A stretch of DNA of 64,000 nucleotides from Cordylochernes scorpioides (GCA_030710605.1 CP092869.1:14453295-14517294); one strand, 5' to 3'. Shown: positions 12,777-25,657, counted from the stretch's first letter. The notes: generated by a model not told the origin, from the sequence alone. A program made the numbers and translations.

Positions 12777-13640
12777 TTTAAAACAACAACCTCATATGGT
12801 GTAGATAACTTATAACAAGATTGCCATGTTGTATATAGAAACACATCTATAAATAATTATGCGCATGATTAATCTGTGTCATTGCATCATCTATGTAATG
12901 TTATTTGTACAAAGTGGATAAATAAATAAAATCTGTAATAGATTTAAAAGTTGAGCTAAAGCAGAGATCGAGCATAGTATTGCCAAAACAACAAAGTCTA
13001 AAGAGGGAAGTCATAAATCAGGTAGATTCACAATTCCCACGACAGGCCACCCACACTGTCACATGTGGTGGAATGCAGAGACCCCTCTCACACCTGGACA
13101 GGTAAAGGCGCCCTTTCTCAAACGCCCCTGTCACATAAGGTCCCCGCCGTCTTTAACCTATAAATCATCACCTTACAGTCTCTTGACAGTACAGTTCAGT
13201 TTAGTTTAGTTCACCCTTAGTGCAAGCCGCGTCGGTCGTATGTTATGTCGATCTCATCCAACATGTAGTTAGGAAGAACTCGTCTATCTCCATCTTTCGC
13301 TCCTAGCTCAGCTTTTATCTGTTAACGGAACTTTCTTAGTGCAACTGTGTCTTCGTTTTTTGTGTATGGATATCCCCAAGCTTTTCCACTCTGCCTCGAC
13401 CACGACTGCCTGTATTTTGTGAGAACTTTTAAAGGTCTTCCAAGGTGCAGAGAGGTACTGGAAAACTCTACATCCTGACTGTTCCTCTTGGTCAACACAG
13501 TACAACAAGAGCTACCAGGACTTCAACATTATTTCAGTAGTCGACATCAAACTCAACAAATCATTACAGTGAGTCGACAAGATCTCACATTACATGAGTC
13601 GACAGGATCTCTACAAAAGCTACTGGAATTCATCATCTCA
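12777..13640 (+). repeat. Direct repeat copy 2, interrupted by mariner
   Basis: GGTAATTTAAAACAACAACC (12774) and the 13217-13640 block match copy 1 at 8516 and 8543-8960. After GGAATTC (13625) the match breaks in a TA microsatellite and a mariner terminus follows. This dates the mariner insertion after the duplication, or after its truncation. Confidence 0.75.
12798..13210 (+). mobile_element. LTR-like segment present only in copy 2
   Basis: It starts TGTAGATAAC and ends TTTAGTTTAGTTCA. It has a TATA-like CCTATAAATCATC (about 13157) followed by a CAGT-rich initiator-like region. No target duplication is visible at its edges, and copy 1 lacks the segment. It may be a retrovirus-like LTR or promoter region left in one copy and deleted from the other. 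The assignment is weak. Confidence 0.35.
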
Positions 13641-13661
13641 TTACATATATATATATATATA

Positions 13662-14440
13662 TTGGGGTGTAAAGAAAGTTCGTTCGGTTTTTTGTATCCC
13701 TTTGTTTCATAACGGTTTTTGTTGTTATACGGTAAAGTGTTTATATTCTTTAAATAGTACTTGTTCTGCTCTACAAACCTGTATTATTTTTGTATTGAAA
13801 AACGTATTTTTTTTGTTTTTTTTCCTTGCTTGAAAATGGAATATCCAGAAGGCAAAAATCAACATTTTCGACAACTGCTTTTCTTCAAGGTCAAAAAGCA
13901 GCCGAAGCAGCTCGGGACATATGCAATGTGTATGGAAAAGGTGTCATAGGGGAGCGAGCAGCACAAAAATGGTTTGGAAAGTTCAAAAACGGCGACTTGG
14001 ACCTTGAAGACACGACTCGAAGCGGACGACCATCAGAATTCGATGAGGAACATCTAAAGGGCCTGTTGAAGGAAGATGGTCGCCAAACAACCGTGAGTTG
14101 GCCGAAAAAATGAAAAGTAGCGCTGTGACCATCTTCAACCATATTCAATCAATAGGGTTTCTCAAAACCTCGGAGCTTAGGTGCCTCACTAGCTTAATGA
14201 AACCAACAAAGAAAATCGCCTTCAAATCGCTGCTCAACATCTCGCACGCCATTAATCAACACGGGGCCATAAACAACGATTTTTATACCGAATCGTTACG
14301 GGAGATGAAAAATGGTGTCTATACGTGAATATGAAGCAAAGACCTGTTCGTGAAGCTGTGGTTCAAGGATCCTATCCCTTTAACATGGCAAATTTTTCTT
14401 GTTGCTTTAGCAGCATTATTTGCACTGCTCTACAAATATC
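13662..14440 (+). pseudogene. mariner transposon, transposase broken by frameshifts and deletion
   Basis: The left terminus TTGGGGTGTAAAGAAAGTTC abuts a (TA)n target, as expected for a Tc1/mariner element. The transposase ATG is at 13836. The N-terminal helix-turn-helix region is readable (QKAAEAARDICNVYGKG, QKWFGKFKNGD, SGRPSEFDEEHLK), but only by switching frames near 13885 and again near 14095. A later GDEKWCLYVNMKQR-type segment (about 14306-14340) marks the start of the catalytic region. After that the sequence jumps to unrelated bases, so most of the DDE/D domain is gone. No right-hand inverted terminus is evident. In intact relatives this enzyme cuts and pastes the element at TA sites; this copy cannot. 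Confidence 0.85.
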
Positions 14441-15735
14441 GATTTAGAAAATGAAAAACCTGAATAATTCAAAGAACTAATCAATTATAATTGTCCCTTG
14501 TTAAGTTTATCAATGAAAATTCTAAGACAAAACCTGTCTTCGAATCTCACTACAGAATCAAATCGTATTTACAAAATTCACTGCCACTCCTTTGCCGCTA
14601 CCAATATAAGAAAGACAGAAGCGACATCCGTAGAACGTGGAATGCAACGTAAATCAACATTACAACACAATAGACCATTATCTATCCATCGTCAAACATG
14701 TCACTCTAACTGGAAATATACCAATGTATTTAGCATTTTTCAACCTTTTGTTTTTGATCGGATTTTTTTAATCCGATTTTTTTTTCAAAAAGCTTTTATC
14801 TAACCTGTACCATGTCTCCTTTTACGAAAAGTACCTTTATGCACCTTATCCCAGTATAATATCACATTTTTACTTTTTTTTTCACATTATTATTACAATT
14901 ATAAGAATAATTTTTTGACACCGACAGGTAAAAATGTCTAAAGATCGGTTAAAATTCTCCATAGACCGGTCTGATGGACTAGCAGTTCAGAATTCCTGCT
15001 CTAGTGTGTGTTTGATCGGCTAAGATGGAACGACCATACCAAGCCAATGTATAGGACTGTACAACGCAATTCCCCATTGCATGCAACGCTGTAATAGCAT
15101 TATTCATCCTCAGAGCGTCACACATGTAGGCCATTTCTCTTCACTGAATGGTCCGTACATCATCCTGAGTTCAATTGACCGTCCTTGTCAGATGGTATTT
15201 CAAGAAGATGTCGTAAGAAAGCTTTATGTCTTACGTCGCAGGAATGTACGTTTTAATTGTTGCACCATGATTAATGCGCATATGTTAAAAATTATTTATA
15301 ATGTTATTTTCCATATATATCAAATTTAAATTTTATTTATTTTTATAAAACACAATATTATTATGAAATATTATGTATTATAAAGTAATTTGTATTTTGA
15401 TACACTCACTGAATAAACCACCTGCTTTAAATTTGATGTGATAAATAAAGATATATTCTAAGTGCTACCTAACAATAGAGTTGTCTTATTATTGACTGGT
15501 TTAACTTTGTAGAATGGTTAAGATACGTTCTGGAAAGATGCAAGACGCGTCTGAGGAGAGAATCAAGATTGAAGAATCTGCAAAACCTCAGCCTGGTGCA
15601 ACAATATCACAGATCATTTCAGAGCAGAATAACATGTGTGATGTTGTGTGATACTGGAAATAGGGTGCTATTCGTATGGGACGCTTGTTTTCCCATATGT
15701 TCGCTCCGTACAGCAGGGTAGATAGAATCATTCTG
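14441..15735. other. AT-rich region, no supported gene
   Basis: A short HH-B-type tail segment (CACCTTATCCCAGTATAATA, about 14840) is present. The frames at 14498-14803 and 15081-15329 have no recognisable motif and look like chance ORFs. Confidence 0.5.
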
Positions 15736-16100
15736 TTATACTGTATTCACTGCAATGATACATTGCTAATCAGTGGTGAACCCTACAAACGGTTTCGCAA
15801 GTTTAATGTACCGTACCGGGGATCGGTGGAAGGATGGTCGAATCCAGGGATCGTCAAAATTTTGAGTCGGAAGAATCAAAAATTACAATTTACAAAATTT
15901 CAAAGTTTTTAAAGAGCCACAACATTTTTTCTTGCCAACAATAAATAGTACTCGCATAAATAATATTTGCGTATGGAACTATATATTTTTTTATTATCCC
16001 TAGTACACGTGATACAGACCATTATAATCATGGTGGGCAGAAGTTGGCGACTGCTTTTTACTGTAAATGTACCTGAAAAGCAGTTCTACTTTTGCCAAAA
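15735..16100 (+). repeat. Mosaic of PAL-1-like, hAT-MITE and SINE pieces
   Basis: In order: a diverged PAL-1 half (CATTGCTAATCAGTGGTGAA), the SINE head GGGGATCGGTGGAAGGATGG, a decayed hAT MITE (15858 to about 15990, starting CAGGGATCGTCAAAA), then an inverted SINE body piece (CCCTAGTACACGTGATACAG). The order parallels 27235-27840, where the same pieces are better preserved. Confidence 0.65.
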
Positions 16101-16583
16101 AATTGGCAAAAATATGCCAGATTAGATGAGAAACTAAAGCTAAATTTTCTTTTTATACAGCTCGTCAATCTGGGTAAAATTCAGCGGCACATTTTGAGGA
16201 TGTGGTTTAGGTGGGTTCCAAAATATTATTATTAATATATTTCCACGTGGAAAATTAGGGAAGACAAACTTCAGGAAATATCTTTATTAACGGGGCTGCT
16301 AACCAAAATAGATGATTTTTGAGCCCCAATGGTCGCATAAAGTGGAATATATACAAGCCACTATGACCAGGCTGGGGAGGCTAGGGACAGGATCTCCGTT
16401 AGGGAAGAGGCAGGTTAGGCTTGAGATCAAACTTCAGGATGACACAGCAATTTATTTAAGGCAAGAACAAACTATGAATGATAAACAAAAGATAAGCGAT
16501 GAGGGAAGTTTATAAAGTAGCAAAATATAAACATTATAAAATGATACACTGTTAATAAAATAATAATACTTTGCAACAATAAC
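16101..16583. other. No recognisable feature before the satellite
   Basis: This is AT-rich sequence with a short GC-rich patch (about 16360-16450) and no repeat or coding signature. Confidence 0.5.
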
Positions 16584-19500
16584 GGTAACCAAGGCTCCTA
16601 GAACGTATCCATAGATCGCCAACTACCCGGGCTGTCCTGTAGTTTAGGACTCTGTCTTGGCAGTTAGTAGTAACATAAAGGTAACCAAGGTTCCTAAAGA
16701 GTATCCATAGATCGCCAACTACCCGGGCTGACCTGTAGTTTAGGAGTCTGTCTTGGTAGCCTTAGTAGTAACATAAAGGTAACCCAGGCTCCTGGAGTGT
16801 ATCCATAGATCGCCAACTACCCGGGCTGACCTGTAGTTTAGGAGTCTGTCTTGGTAGCCTTAGTAGTAACATAAAGGTAACCAAGGTTCCTGGAGAGTAT
16901 CCATAGATCGCCAACTACCCGGGCTGACCTGTAGTTTAGGAGTCTGTCTTGGTAGCCTTAGTAGTAACATAAAGGTAACCCAGGCTCCTGGAGTGTATCC
17001 ATAGATCGCCAACTACCCGGGCTGTCGTGTAGTTTAGGAGTCTGTCTTGGTAGCCTTAGTAGTAACATAAAGGTAACCCAGGCTCCTGGAGTGTATCCAT
17101 AGATCGGCAACTACCCGGGCTGTCCTGTAGTTTAGGAGTCTGTCTTGGTAGCCTTAGTAGTAACATAAAGGTAACCCAGGCTCCTGGAGTGTATCCATAG
17201 ATCGCCAACTACCCGGGCTGTCGTGTAGTTTAGGAGTCTGTCTTGGTAGCCTTAGTAGTAACATAAAGGTAACCCAGGCTCCTGGAGTGTATCCATAGAT
17301 CGGCAACTACCCGGGCTGTCCTGTAGTTTAGGAGTCTGTCTTGGTAGCCTTAGTAGTAACATAAAGGTAACCCAGGCTCCTGGAGTGTATCCATAGATCG
17401 CCAACTACCCGGGCTGTCCTGTAGTTTAGGAGTCTGTCTTGGTAGCCTTAGTAGTAACATAAAGGTAACCCAGGCTCCTGGAGTGTATCCATAGATCGCC
17501 ACCTACCCGGGCTGTCCTGTAGTTTAGGAGTCTGTCTTGGCAGTTAGTAGTAACATAAAGGTAACCAAGGTTCCTAAAGAGTATCCATAGATCGCCAACT
17601 ACCCGGGCTGACCTGTAGTTTAGGAGTCTGTCTTGGTAGCCTTAGTAGTAACATAAAGGTAACCAAGGTTCCTGGAGAGTATCCATAGATCGCCAACTAC
17701 CCGGGCTGACCTGTAGTTTAGGAGTCTGTCTTGGTAGCCTTAGTAGTAACATAAAGGTAACCCAGGCTCCTGGAGTGTATCCATAGATCGCCAACTACCC
17801 GGGCTGTCGTGTAGTTTAGGAGTCTGTCTTGGTAGCCTTAGTAGTAACATAAAGGTAACCCAGGCTCCTGGAGTGTATCCATAGATCGGCAACTACCCGG
17901 GCTGTCCTGTAGTTTAGGAGTCTGTCTTGGTAGCCTTAGTAGTAACATAAAGGTAACCCAGGCTCCTGGAGTGTATCCATAGATCGCCAACTACCCGGGC
18001 TGTCCTGTAGTTTAGGAGTCTGTCTTGGTAGCCTTAGTAGTAACATAAAGGTAACCCAGGCTCCTGGAGTGTATCCATAGATCGCCACCTACCCGGGCTG
18101 TCCTGTAGTTTAGGAGTCTGTCTTGGTAGCCTTAGTAGTAACATAAAGGTAACCCAGGCTCCTGGAGTGTATCCATTGATCGCCAACTACCCGGGCTGAC
18201 CTGTAGTTTAGGAGTCTGTCTTGGTAGCCTTAGTAGTAACATAAAGGTAACCAAGGTTCCTGGAGAGTATCCATAGATCGCCAACTACCCGGGCTGTCCT
18301 GTAGTATAGGAGTCTGTCTTGGTAGCCTTAGTAGTAACATAAAGGTAACCAAGGTTCCTGGAGAGTATCCATAGATCGCCAACTACCCGGGCTGTCCTGT
18401 AGTTTAGGAGTCTGTCTTGGTAGCCTTAGTAGTAACATAAAGGTAACCAAGGTTCCTGGAGTGTATCCATTGATCGCCAACTACCCGGGCTGACCTGTAG
18501 TTTAGGAGTCTGTCTTGGTAGCCTTAGTAGTAACATAAAGGTAACCCAGGCTCCTGGAACGTATCCAAAGATCGCCAACTACCCGGGCTGACCTGTAGTT
18601 TAGGAGTCTGTCTTGGTAGCCTTAGTAGTAACATAAAGGTGACCCAGGCTCCAGGAGTGCATCCATAGCTCGCCAACTACCCGGGCTGACCTGTAGTTTA
18701 GGAGTCTGTCTTGGTAGCCTTAGTAGTAACATAAAGGTAACCAAGGTTCCTGGAGAGTATCCATAGATCGCCAACTACCCGGGCTGACCTGTAGTTTAGG
18801 AGTCTGTCTTGGTAGCCTTAGTAGTAACATAAAGGTAACCCAGGCTCCTGGAACGTATCCATAGATCGCCAACTACCCGGGTTGTCCTGTAGTTTAGGTC
18901 TTGGTAGCCTTAGTAGTAACATAAAGGTAACCCAGGCTCCAGGAGTGCATCCATAGCTCGCCAACTACCCGGGCTGACCTGTAGTTTAGGAGTCTGTCTT
19001 GGTAGCCTTAGTAATAACATAAAGGTAACCCAGGCTCCAGGAGTGCATCCATGGCTCGCCAACTACCCGGGCTGTCGTGTAGTTTAGGAGTCTGTCATGG
19101 TAGCCTTAGTAGTAACATAAAGGTAACCCAGGCTCCTGGAGTGTATCCATAGATCGGCAACTACCCGGGCTGTCCTGTAGTTTAGGAGTCTGTCTTGGTA
19201 GCCTTAGTAGTAACATAAAGGTAACCCAGGCTCCTGGAGTGTATCCATAGATCGCCAACTACCCGGGCTGTCCTGTAGTTTAGGAGTCTGTCTTGGTAGC
19301 CTTAGTAGTAACATAAAGGTAACCCAGGCTCCTGGAGTGTATCTATAGATCGCCACCTACCCGGGCTGTCCTGTAGTTTAGGAGTCTGTCTTGGTAGCCT
19401 TAGTAGTAACATAAAGGTAACCAAGGTTCCTGGAGAGTATCCATAGATCGCCAACTACCCGGGCTGTCCTGTAGTATAGGAGTCTGTCTTGGTAGCCTTA

Positions 19501-22500
19501 GTAGTAACATAAAGGTAACCAAGGTTCCTGGAGAGTATCCATAGATCGCCAACTACCCGGGCTGTCCTGTAGTTTAGGAGTCTGTCTTGGTAGCCTTAGT
19601 AGTAACATAAAGGTAACCAAGGTTCCTGGAGTGTATCCATTGATCGCCAACTACCCGGGCTGACCTGTAGTTTAGGAGTCTGTCTTGGTAGCCTTAGTAG
19701 TAACATAAAGGTAACCCAGGCTCCTGGAACGTATCCATAGATCGCCAACTACCCGGGCTGACCTGTAGTTTAGGAGTCTGTCTTGGTAGCCTTAGTAGTA
19801 ACATAAAGGTGACCCAGGCTCCAGGAGTGCATCCATAGCTCGCCAACTACCCGGGCTGACCTGTAGTTTAGGAGTCTGTCTTGGTAGCCTTAGTAGTAAC
19901 ATAAAGGTAACCAAGGTTCCTGGAGAGTTGTAGAAATTAAACTCTTTAAAACGATCATTAAAACAATAATAAACAATAAGAGGAGCTTCTTGTGTAGATT
20001 TCTTTATTACCGCAAGCTTTCGAACAGAACGTTCTTCATCGGGCGTGGATAGTAAAACGTGCTCGTTTTACTATCCACGCCCGATGAAGAACGTTCTGTT
20101 CGAAAGCTTGCGGTAATAAAGAAATCTACACAAGAAGCTCCTCTTATTGTTTATTATTGTTTTAATGTTCCTGGAGAGTATCCATAGATCGCCAACTACC
20201 CGGGCTGACCTGTAGTTTAGGAGTCTGTCTTGGTAGCCTTAGTAGTAACATAAAGGTAACCCAGGCTCCTGGAACGTATCCATAGATCGCCAACTACCCG
20301 GGCTGTCCTGTAGTTTAGGTCTTGGTAGCCTTAGTAGTAACATAAAGGTAACCCAGGCTCCAGGAGTGCATCCATAGCAGGCCAACTACCCGGGCTGACC
20401 TGTAGTTTAGGAGTCTGTCTTGGTAGCCTTAGTAATAACATAAAGGTAACCCAGGCTCCAGGAGTGCATCCATAGCTCGCCAACTACCCGGGCTGTCGTG
20501 TAGTTTAGGAGTCTGTCATGGTAGCCTTAGTAGTAACATAAAGGTAACCAAGGTTCCTGGAGTGTATCCATTGATCGCCAACTACCCGGGCTGTCCTGTA
20601 GTATAGGAGTCTGTCTTGGTAGCCTTAGTAGTAACATAAAGGTAACCAAGGTTCCTGGAGAGTATCCATAGATCGCCAACTACCCGGGCTGTCGTGTAGT
20701 ATAGGAGTCTGTCTTGGTAGCCTTAGTAGTAACATAATGGTAACCAAGGTTCCTGGAGTGTATCCATTGATCGCCAACTACCCGGGCTGTCCTGTAGTTT
20801 AGGAGTCTGTCTTGGTAGCCTTAGTAGTAACATAAAGGTAACCAAGGTTCCTGGAGAGTATCCATAGATCGCCAACTACCCGGGCTGTCCTGTAGTTTAG
20901 GAGTCTGTCTTGGTAGCCTTAGTAGTAACATAAAGGTAACCAAGGTTCCTGGAGAGTATCCATAGATCGCCAACTACCCGGGCTGTCCTGTAGTTTAGGA
21001 GTCTGTCTTGGTAGCCTTAGTAGTAACATAAAGGTAACCAAGGTTCCTGGAGTGTATCCATTGATCGCCAACTACCCGGGCTGTCGTGTAGTTTAGGAGT
21101 CTGTCTTGGTAGCCTTAGTAGTAACATAAAGGTAACCAAGGTTCCTGGAGTGTATCCATAGATCGCCAACTACCCGGGCTGTCCTGTAGTTTAGGAGTCT
21201 GTCTTGGTAGCCTTAGTAGTAACATAAAGGTAACCAAGGTTCCTGGAGTGTATCCATAGATCGCCAACTACCCGGGCTGTCCTGTAGTTTAGGAGTCTGT
21301 CTTGGTAGCCTTGGTAGTAACATAAAGGTAACCCAGGCTCCTGGAGTGTATCCATAGATCGCCAACTACCCGGGCTGTCGTGTAGTTTAGGAGTCTGTCT
21401 TGGTAGTCTTAGTAGTAACATAAAGGTAACCAAGGTTCCTGGATGGAATCCATTGATCGCCAACTACCCGGGCTGTCCTGTAGTATAGGAGTCTGTCTTG
21501 GTAGCCTTAGTAGCAACATTAAGGTAACCAAGGTTCCTGGAGTGTATCCATAGATCGCCAACTACCCGGGCTGTCCTGTAGTTTAGGAGTCTGTCTTGGT
21601 AGCCTTAGTAGTAACATAAAGGTAACCCAGGCTCCTGGAGTGTATCCATAGATCGCCACCTACCCGGGCTGTCCTGTAGTTTAGGAGTCTGTCTTGGTAG
21701 CCTTAGTAGTAACATAAAGGTAACCAAGGTTCCTGGAGTGTATCCATTGATCGCCAACTACCCGGGCTGTCCTGTAGTATAGGAGTCTGTCTTGGTAGCC
21801 TTAGTAGTAACATAAAGGTAACCAAGGTTCCTGGAGTGTATCCATAGATCGCCAACTACCCGGGCTGTCCTGTAGTTTAGGAGTCTGTCTTGGTAGCCTT
21901 AGTAGTAACATAAAGGTAACCCAGGCTCCTGGAGTGTATCCATAGATCGCCAACTACCCGGGCTGACCTGTAGTTTAGGAGTCTGTCTTGGTAGCCTTAG
22001 TAGTAACATAAAGGTAACCAAGGTTCCTGGAGAGTATCCATAGATCGCCAACTACCCGGGCTGTCCTGTAGTATAGGAGTCTGTCTTGGTAGCCTTAGTA
22101 GTAACATAAAGGTAACCAAGGTTCCTGGAGAGTATCCATAGATCGCCAACTACCCGGGCTGTCCTGTAGTTTAGGAGTCTGTCTTGGTAGCCTTAGTAGT
22201 AACATAAAGGTAACCAAGGTTCCTGGAGTGTATCCATTGATCGCCAACTACCCGGGCTGACCTGTAGTTTAGGAGTCTGTCTTGGTAGCCTTAGTAGTAA
22301 CATAAAGGTAACCCAGGCTCCTGGAACGTATCCATAGATCGCCAACTACCCGGGCTGACCTGTAGTTTAGGAGTCTGTCTTGGTAGCCTTAGTAGTAACA
22401 TAAAGGTGACCCAGGCTCCAGGAGTGCATCCATAGCTCGCCAACTACCCGGGCTGACCTGTAGTTTAGGAGTCTGTCTTGGTAGCCTTAGTAGTAACATA

Positions 22501-24945
22501 AAGGTAACCAAGGTTCCTGGAGAGTATCCATAGATCGCCAACTACCCGGGCTGACCTGTAGTTTAGGAGTCTGTCTTGGTAGCCTTAGTAGTAACATAAA
22601 GGTAACCCAGGCTCCTGGAACGTATCCATAGATCGCCAACTACCCGGGCTGTCCTGTAGTTTAGGTCTTGGTAGCCTTAGTAGTAACATAAAGGTAACCC
22701 AGGCTCCAGGAGTGCATCCATAGCAGGCCAACTACCCGGGCTGACCTGTAGTTTAGGAGTCTGTCTTGGTAGCCTTAGTAATAACATAAAGGTAACCCAG
22801 GCTCCAGGAGTGCATCCATAGCTCGCCAACTACCCGGGCTGTCGTGTAGTTTAGGAGTCTGTCATGGTAGCCTTAGTAGTAACATAAAGGTAACCAAGGT
22901 TCCTGGAGTGTATCCATTGATCGCCAACTACCCGGGCTGTCCTGTAGTATAGGAGTCTGTCTTGGTAGCCTTAGTAGTAACATAAAGGTAACCAAGGTTC
23001 CTGGAGAGTATCCATAGATCGCCAACTACCCGGGCTGTCGTGTAGTATAGGAGTCTGTCTTGGTAGCCTTAGTAGTAACATAATGGTAACCAAGGTTCCT
23101 GGAGTGTATCCATTGATCGCCAACTACCCGGGCTGTCCTGTAGTTTAGGAGTCTGTCTTGGTAGCCTTAGTAGTAACATAAAGGTAACCAAGGTTCCTGG
23201 AGAGTATCCATAGATCGCCAACTACCCGGGCTGTCCTGTAGTTTAGGAGTCTGTCTTGGTAGCCTTAGTAGTAACATAAAGGTAACCAAGGTTCCTGGAG
23301 AGTATCCATAGATCGCCAACTACCCGGGCTGTCCTGTAGTTTAGGAGTCTGTCTTGGTAGCCTTAGTAGTAACATAAAGGTAACCAAGGTTCCTGGAGTG
23401 TATCCATTGATCGCCAACTACCCGGGCTGTCGTGTAGTTTAGGAGTCTGTCTTGGTAGCCTTAGTAGTAACATAAAGGTAACCAAGGTTCCTGGAGTGTA
23501 TCCATAGATCGCCAACTACCCGGGCTGTCCTGTAGTTTAGGAGTCTGTCTTGGTAGCCTTAGTAGTAACATAAAGGTAACCAAGGTTCCTGGAGTGTATC
23601 CATAGATCGCCAACTACCCGGGCTGTCCTGTAGTTTAGGAGTCTGTCTTGGTAGCCTTGGTAGTAACATAAAGGTAACCCAGGCTCCTGGAGTGTATCCA
23701 TAGATCGCCAACTACCCGGGCTGTCGTGTAGTTTAGGAGTCTGTCTTGGTAGTCTTAGTAGTAACATAAAGGTAACCAAGGTTCCTGGATGGAATCCATT
23801 GATCGCCAACTACCCGGGCTGTCCTGTAGTATAGGAGTCTGTCTTGGTAGCCTTAGTAGCAACATAAAGGTAACCAAGGTTCCTGGAGAGTATCCATAGA
23901 TCGCCAACTACCCGGGCTGTCGTTTAGTTTAGGAGTCTGTCTTGGTAGCCTTAGTAGTAACATAAAGGTAACCAAGGTTCCTGGAGTGTATCCATTGATC
24001 GCCAACTACCCGGGCTGTCCTGTAGTATAGGAGTCTGTCTTGGTAGCCTTAGTAGTAACATAAAGGTAACCAAGGTTCCTGGAGTGTATCCATAGATCGC
24101 CAACTACCCGGGCTGTCCTGTAGTTTAGGAGTCTGTCTTGGTAGCCTTAGTAGTAACATAAAGGTAACCCAGGCTCCTGGAGTGTATCCATAGATCGCCA
24201 ACTACCCGGGCTGTCGTGTAGTTTAGGAGTCTGTCTTGGTAGCCTTAGTAGTAACATAAAGGTAACCCAGGCTCCTGGAGTGTATCCATTGATCGCCAAC
24301 TACCCGGGCTGTCCTGTAGTATAGGAGTCTGTCTTGGTAGCCTTAGTAGTAACATAAAGGTAACCAAGGTTCCTGGAGTGTATCCATAGATCGCCAATTA
24401 CCCGGACTGTCGTGTAGTTTAGGAGTCTGTCTTGGTAGCCTTAGTAGTAACATAAAGGTAACCAAGGTTCCTGGAGTGTATCCATAGATCGCCAACTACC
24501 CGGGCTGTCCTGTAGTTTAGGAGTCTGTCTTGGTAGCCTTAGTAGTAACATAAAGGTAACCCAGGCTCCTGGAGTGTATCCATAGATCGCCAACTACCCG
24601 GACTGTCCTGTAGTATAGGAGTCTGTCTTGGTAGCCTTAGTAGTAACATAAAGGTAACCAAGGTTCCTGGAGTGTATCCATAGATCGCCAACTACCCGGA
24701 CTGTCGTGTAGTTTAGGAGTCTGTCTTGGTAGCCTTAGTAGTAACATAAAGGTAACCAAGGTTCCTGGAGTGTATCCATAGATCGCCAACTACCCGGGCT
24801 GTCCTGTAGTTTAGGAGTCTGTCTTGGTAGCCTTAGTAGTAACATAAAGGTAACCAAGGTTCCTGGAGTGTATCCATAGATCGCCAACTACCCGGACTGT
24901 CCTGTAGTTTAGGAGTCTTGTCTTGATAGCCTTAGTGAACCAGTT
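16584..24945. repeat. 98-bp satellite array, about 83 monomers
   Basis: The monomer runs from GGTAACCAAGGTTCCTGGAG through ATCCATAGATCGCCAACTAC, CCGGGCTGTCCTGTAGTTTA and GGAGTCTGTCTTGGTAGCC to TTAGTAGTAACATAAA. Most units are 98 bp; a few lack GGAGTCTGT (about 18894, 20316, 22662). Variant positions (CCAAGGTT or CCCAGGCT, GTCC, GACC or GTCG, TTTAGG or TATAGG) recur in the same order at an offset of 2,346 bp (compare 20341 with 22687, and 21191-21463 with 23537-23809). This shows a higher-order duplication. The 90-codon minus-strand frames here are by-products. The array is interrupted once, at 19929-20166. Confidence 0.98.
19957..20166. mobile_element. Palindromic HH-D element inserted in the satellite
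   Basis: Two arms of about 100 bp are perfect inverted copies around GTGCTC (about 20059-20064). With a short non-palindromic leader (19930-19956) they interrupt a monomer. GTTCCTGGAGAGT occurs on both sides (19916-19929 and 20167-20179), a 13-bp target duplication. Each arm holds an HH-D motif: CCGATGAA, stem II GAAC...GTTC, then GAAAGCTT (plus 20075-20116, minus 20007-20048). The matching position in the duplicated block (near 22510) lacks the insertion. Confidence 0.85.
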
Positions 24946-25190
24946 CACTAAGTGTTTTTAGGCTGTAGGCTTTTTCTCTTTGTAGATTCAATAGACAAGT
25001 TTCATTGGTTACGAAATTTCTTGTTTGATCAAGAGATAAGTTGAGTGAACATCATCGTTTCTAAGAATATGATGATAGGCAGAGTACCCAAATATATTCT
25101 GTTACAACACTATTCTAATCATGTCTCCGATTGGCAGAAAATCAAAGTTTTTTTTAAATATACAAAACTTGATTTAAATTTTGACATACT
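24946..25190. other. Satellite edge and AT-rich spacer
   Basis: The last monomer breaks at about 24940. What follows is unique-looking AT-rich sequence without motifs. Confidence 0.5.
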
Positions 25191-25191
25191 A

Positions 25192-25378
25192 TTATTAAAT
25201 TATAAAACTATTTTAGAGGCGTAATATTCTTTTTAAAATAAAACAATTTCTACTGTCCTTACTGCGATGGAAAAATTAAAGGCCCTCCCTTTAATTTTTC
25301 CATCGCAGTAAGGACAGTAGAAATTGTTTTATTTTAAAAAGAATATTACGCCTCTAAAATAGTTTTATAATTTAATAA
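25192..25378. mobile_element. PAL-1 palindrome (fold-back MITE)
   Basis: Two 91-bp arms (25192-25282 and 25288-25378) are essentially perfect inverted copies around CCCTC. Each contains CTACTGTCCTTACTGCGATGG. The 14-bp string CATACTATTATTAA occurs at the left border (about 25186) and again just beyond the right arm (about 25404), which may be an old target duplication. Related half copies are listed elsewhere. Confidence 0.9.
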
Positions 25379-25448
25379 CAGATGGCGCTCTAGTACATCA
25401 TACTATTATTAATAAAGTGTTTTTCTTTTCAATATATATCTTTATTAA

Positions 25449-25523
25449 AAGGTTGTCTCAAAAGTTCGTAAACATATTATGATTTATATTTTGAAAGTGT
25501 TTACGAATTTTTGGAGCAACCTT
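25449..25523. mobile_element. Small MITE, mariner-like termini
   Basis: The inverted ends AAGGTTGTCTCAAAAGTTCG and CGAATTTTTGGAGCAACCTT enclose about 35 bp. A related left end is at 5808. The ends resemble those of Tc1/mariner MITEs. Confidence 0.5.
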
Positions 25524-25657
25524 GGTAATATCGGTAACCTTGGTAAAATTATAACATAATTCTTATAGAAGAATGATTTAATCTCTGATGTTCTATATCA
25601 AGGGTGGTCAATCAGTAGGTTGGCCAAGTTTCAGAATAAAAAAAATAATATTTAAAT

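Noticed and set aside
14498..14803. 101-codon ORF as a gene
   Set aside because: No motif, no coding-like composition, and it starts from a non-ATG codon in AT-rich DNA.
21191..21463. 90-codon minus-strand ORF, duplicated at 23537-23809
   Set aside because: It is a translation of the 98-bp satellite; identity of the two ORFs reflects the 2,346-bp duplication.
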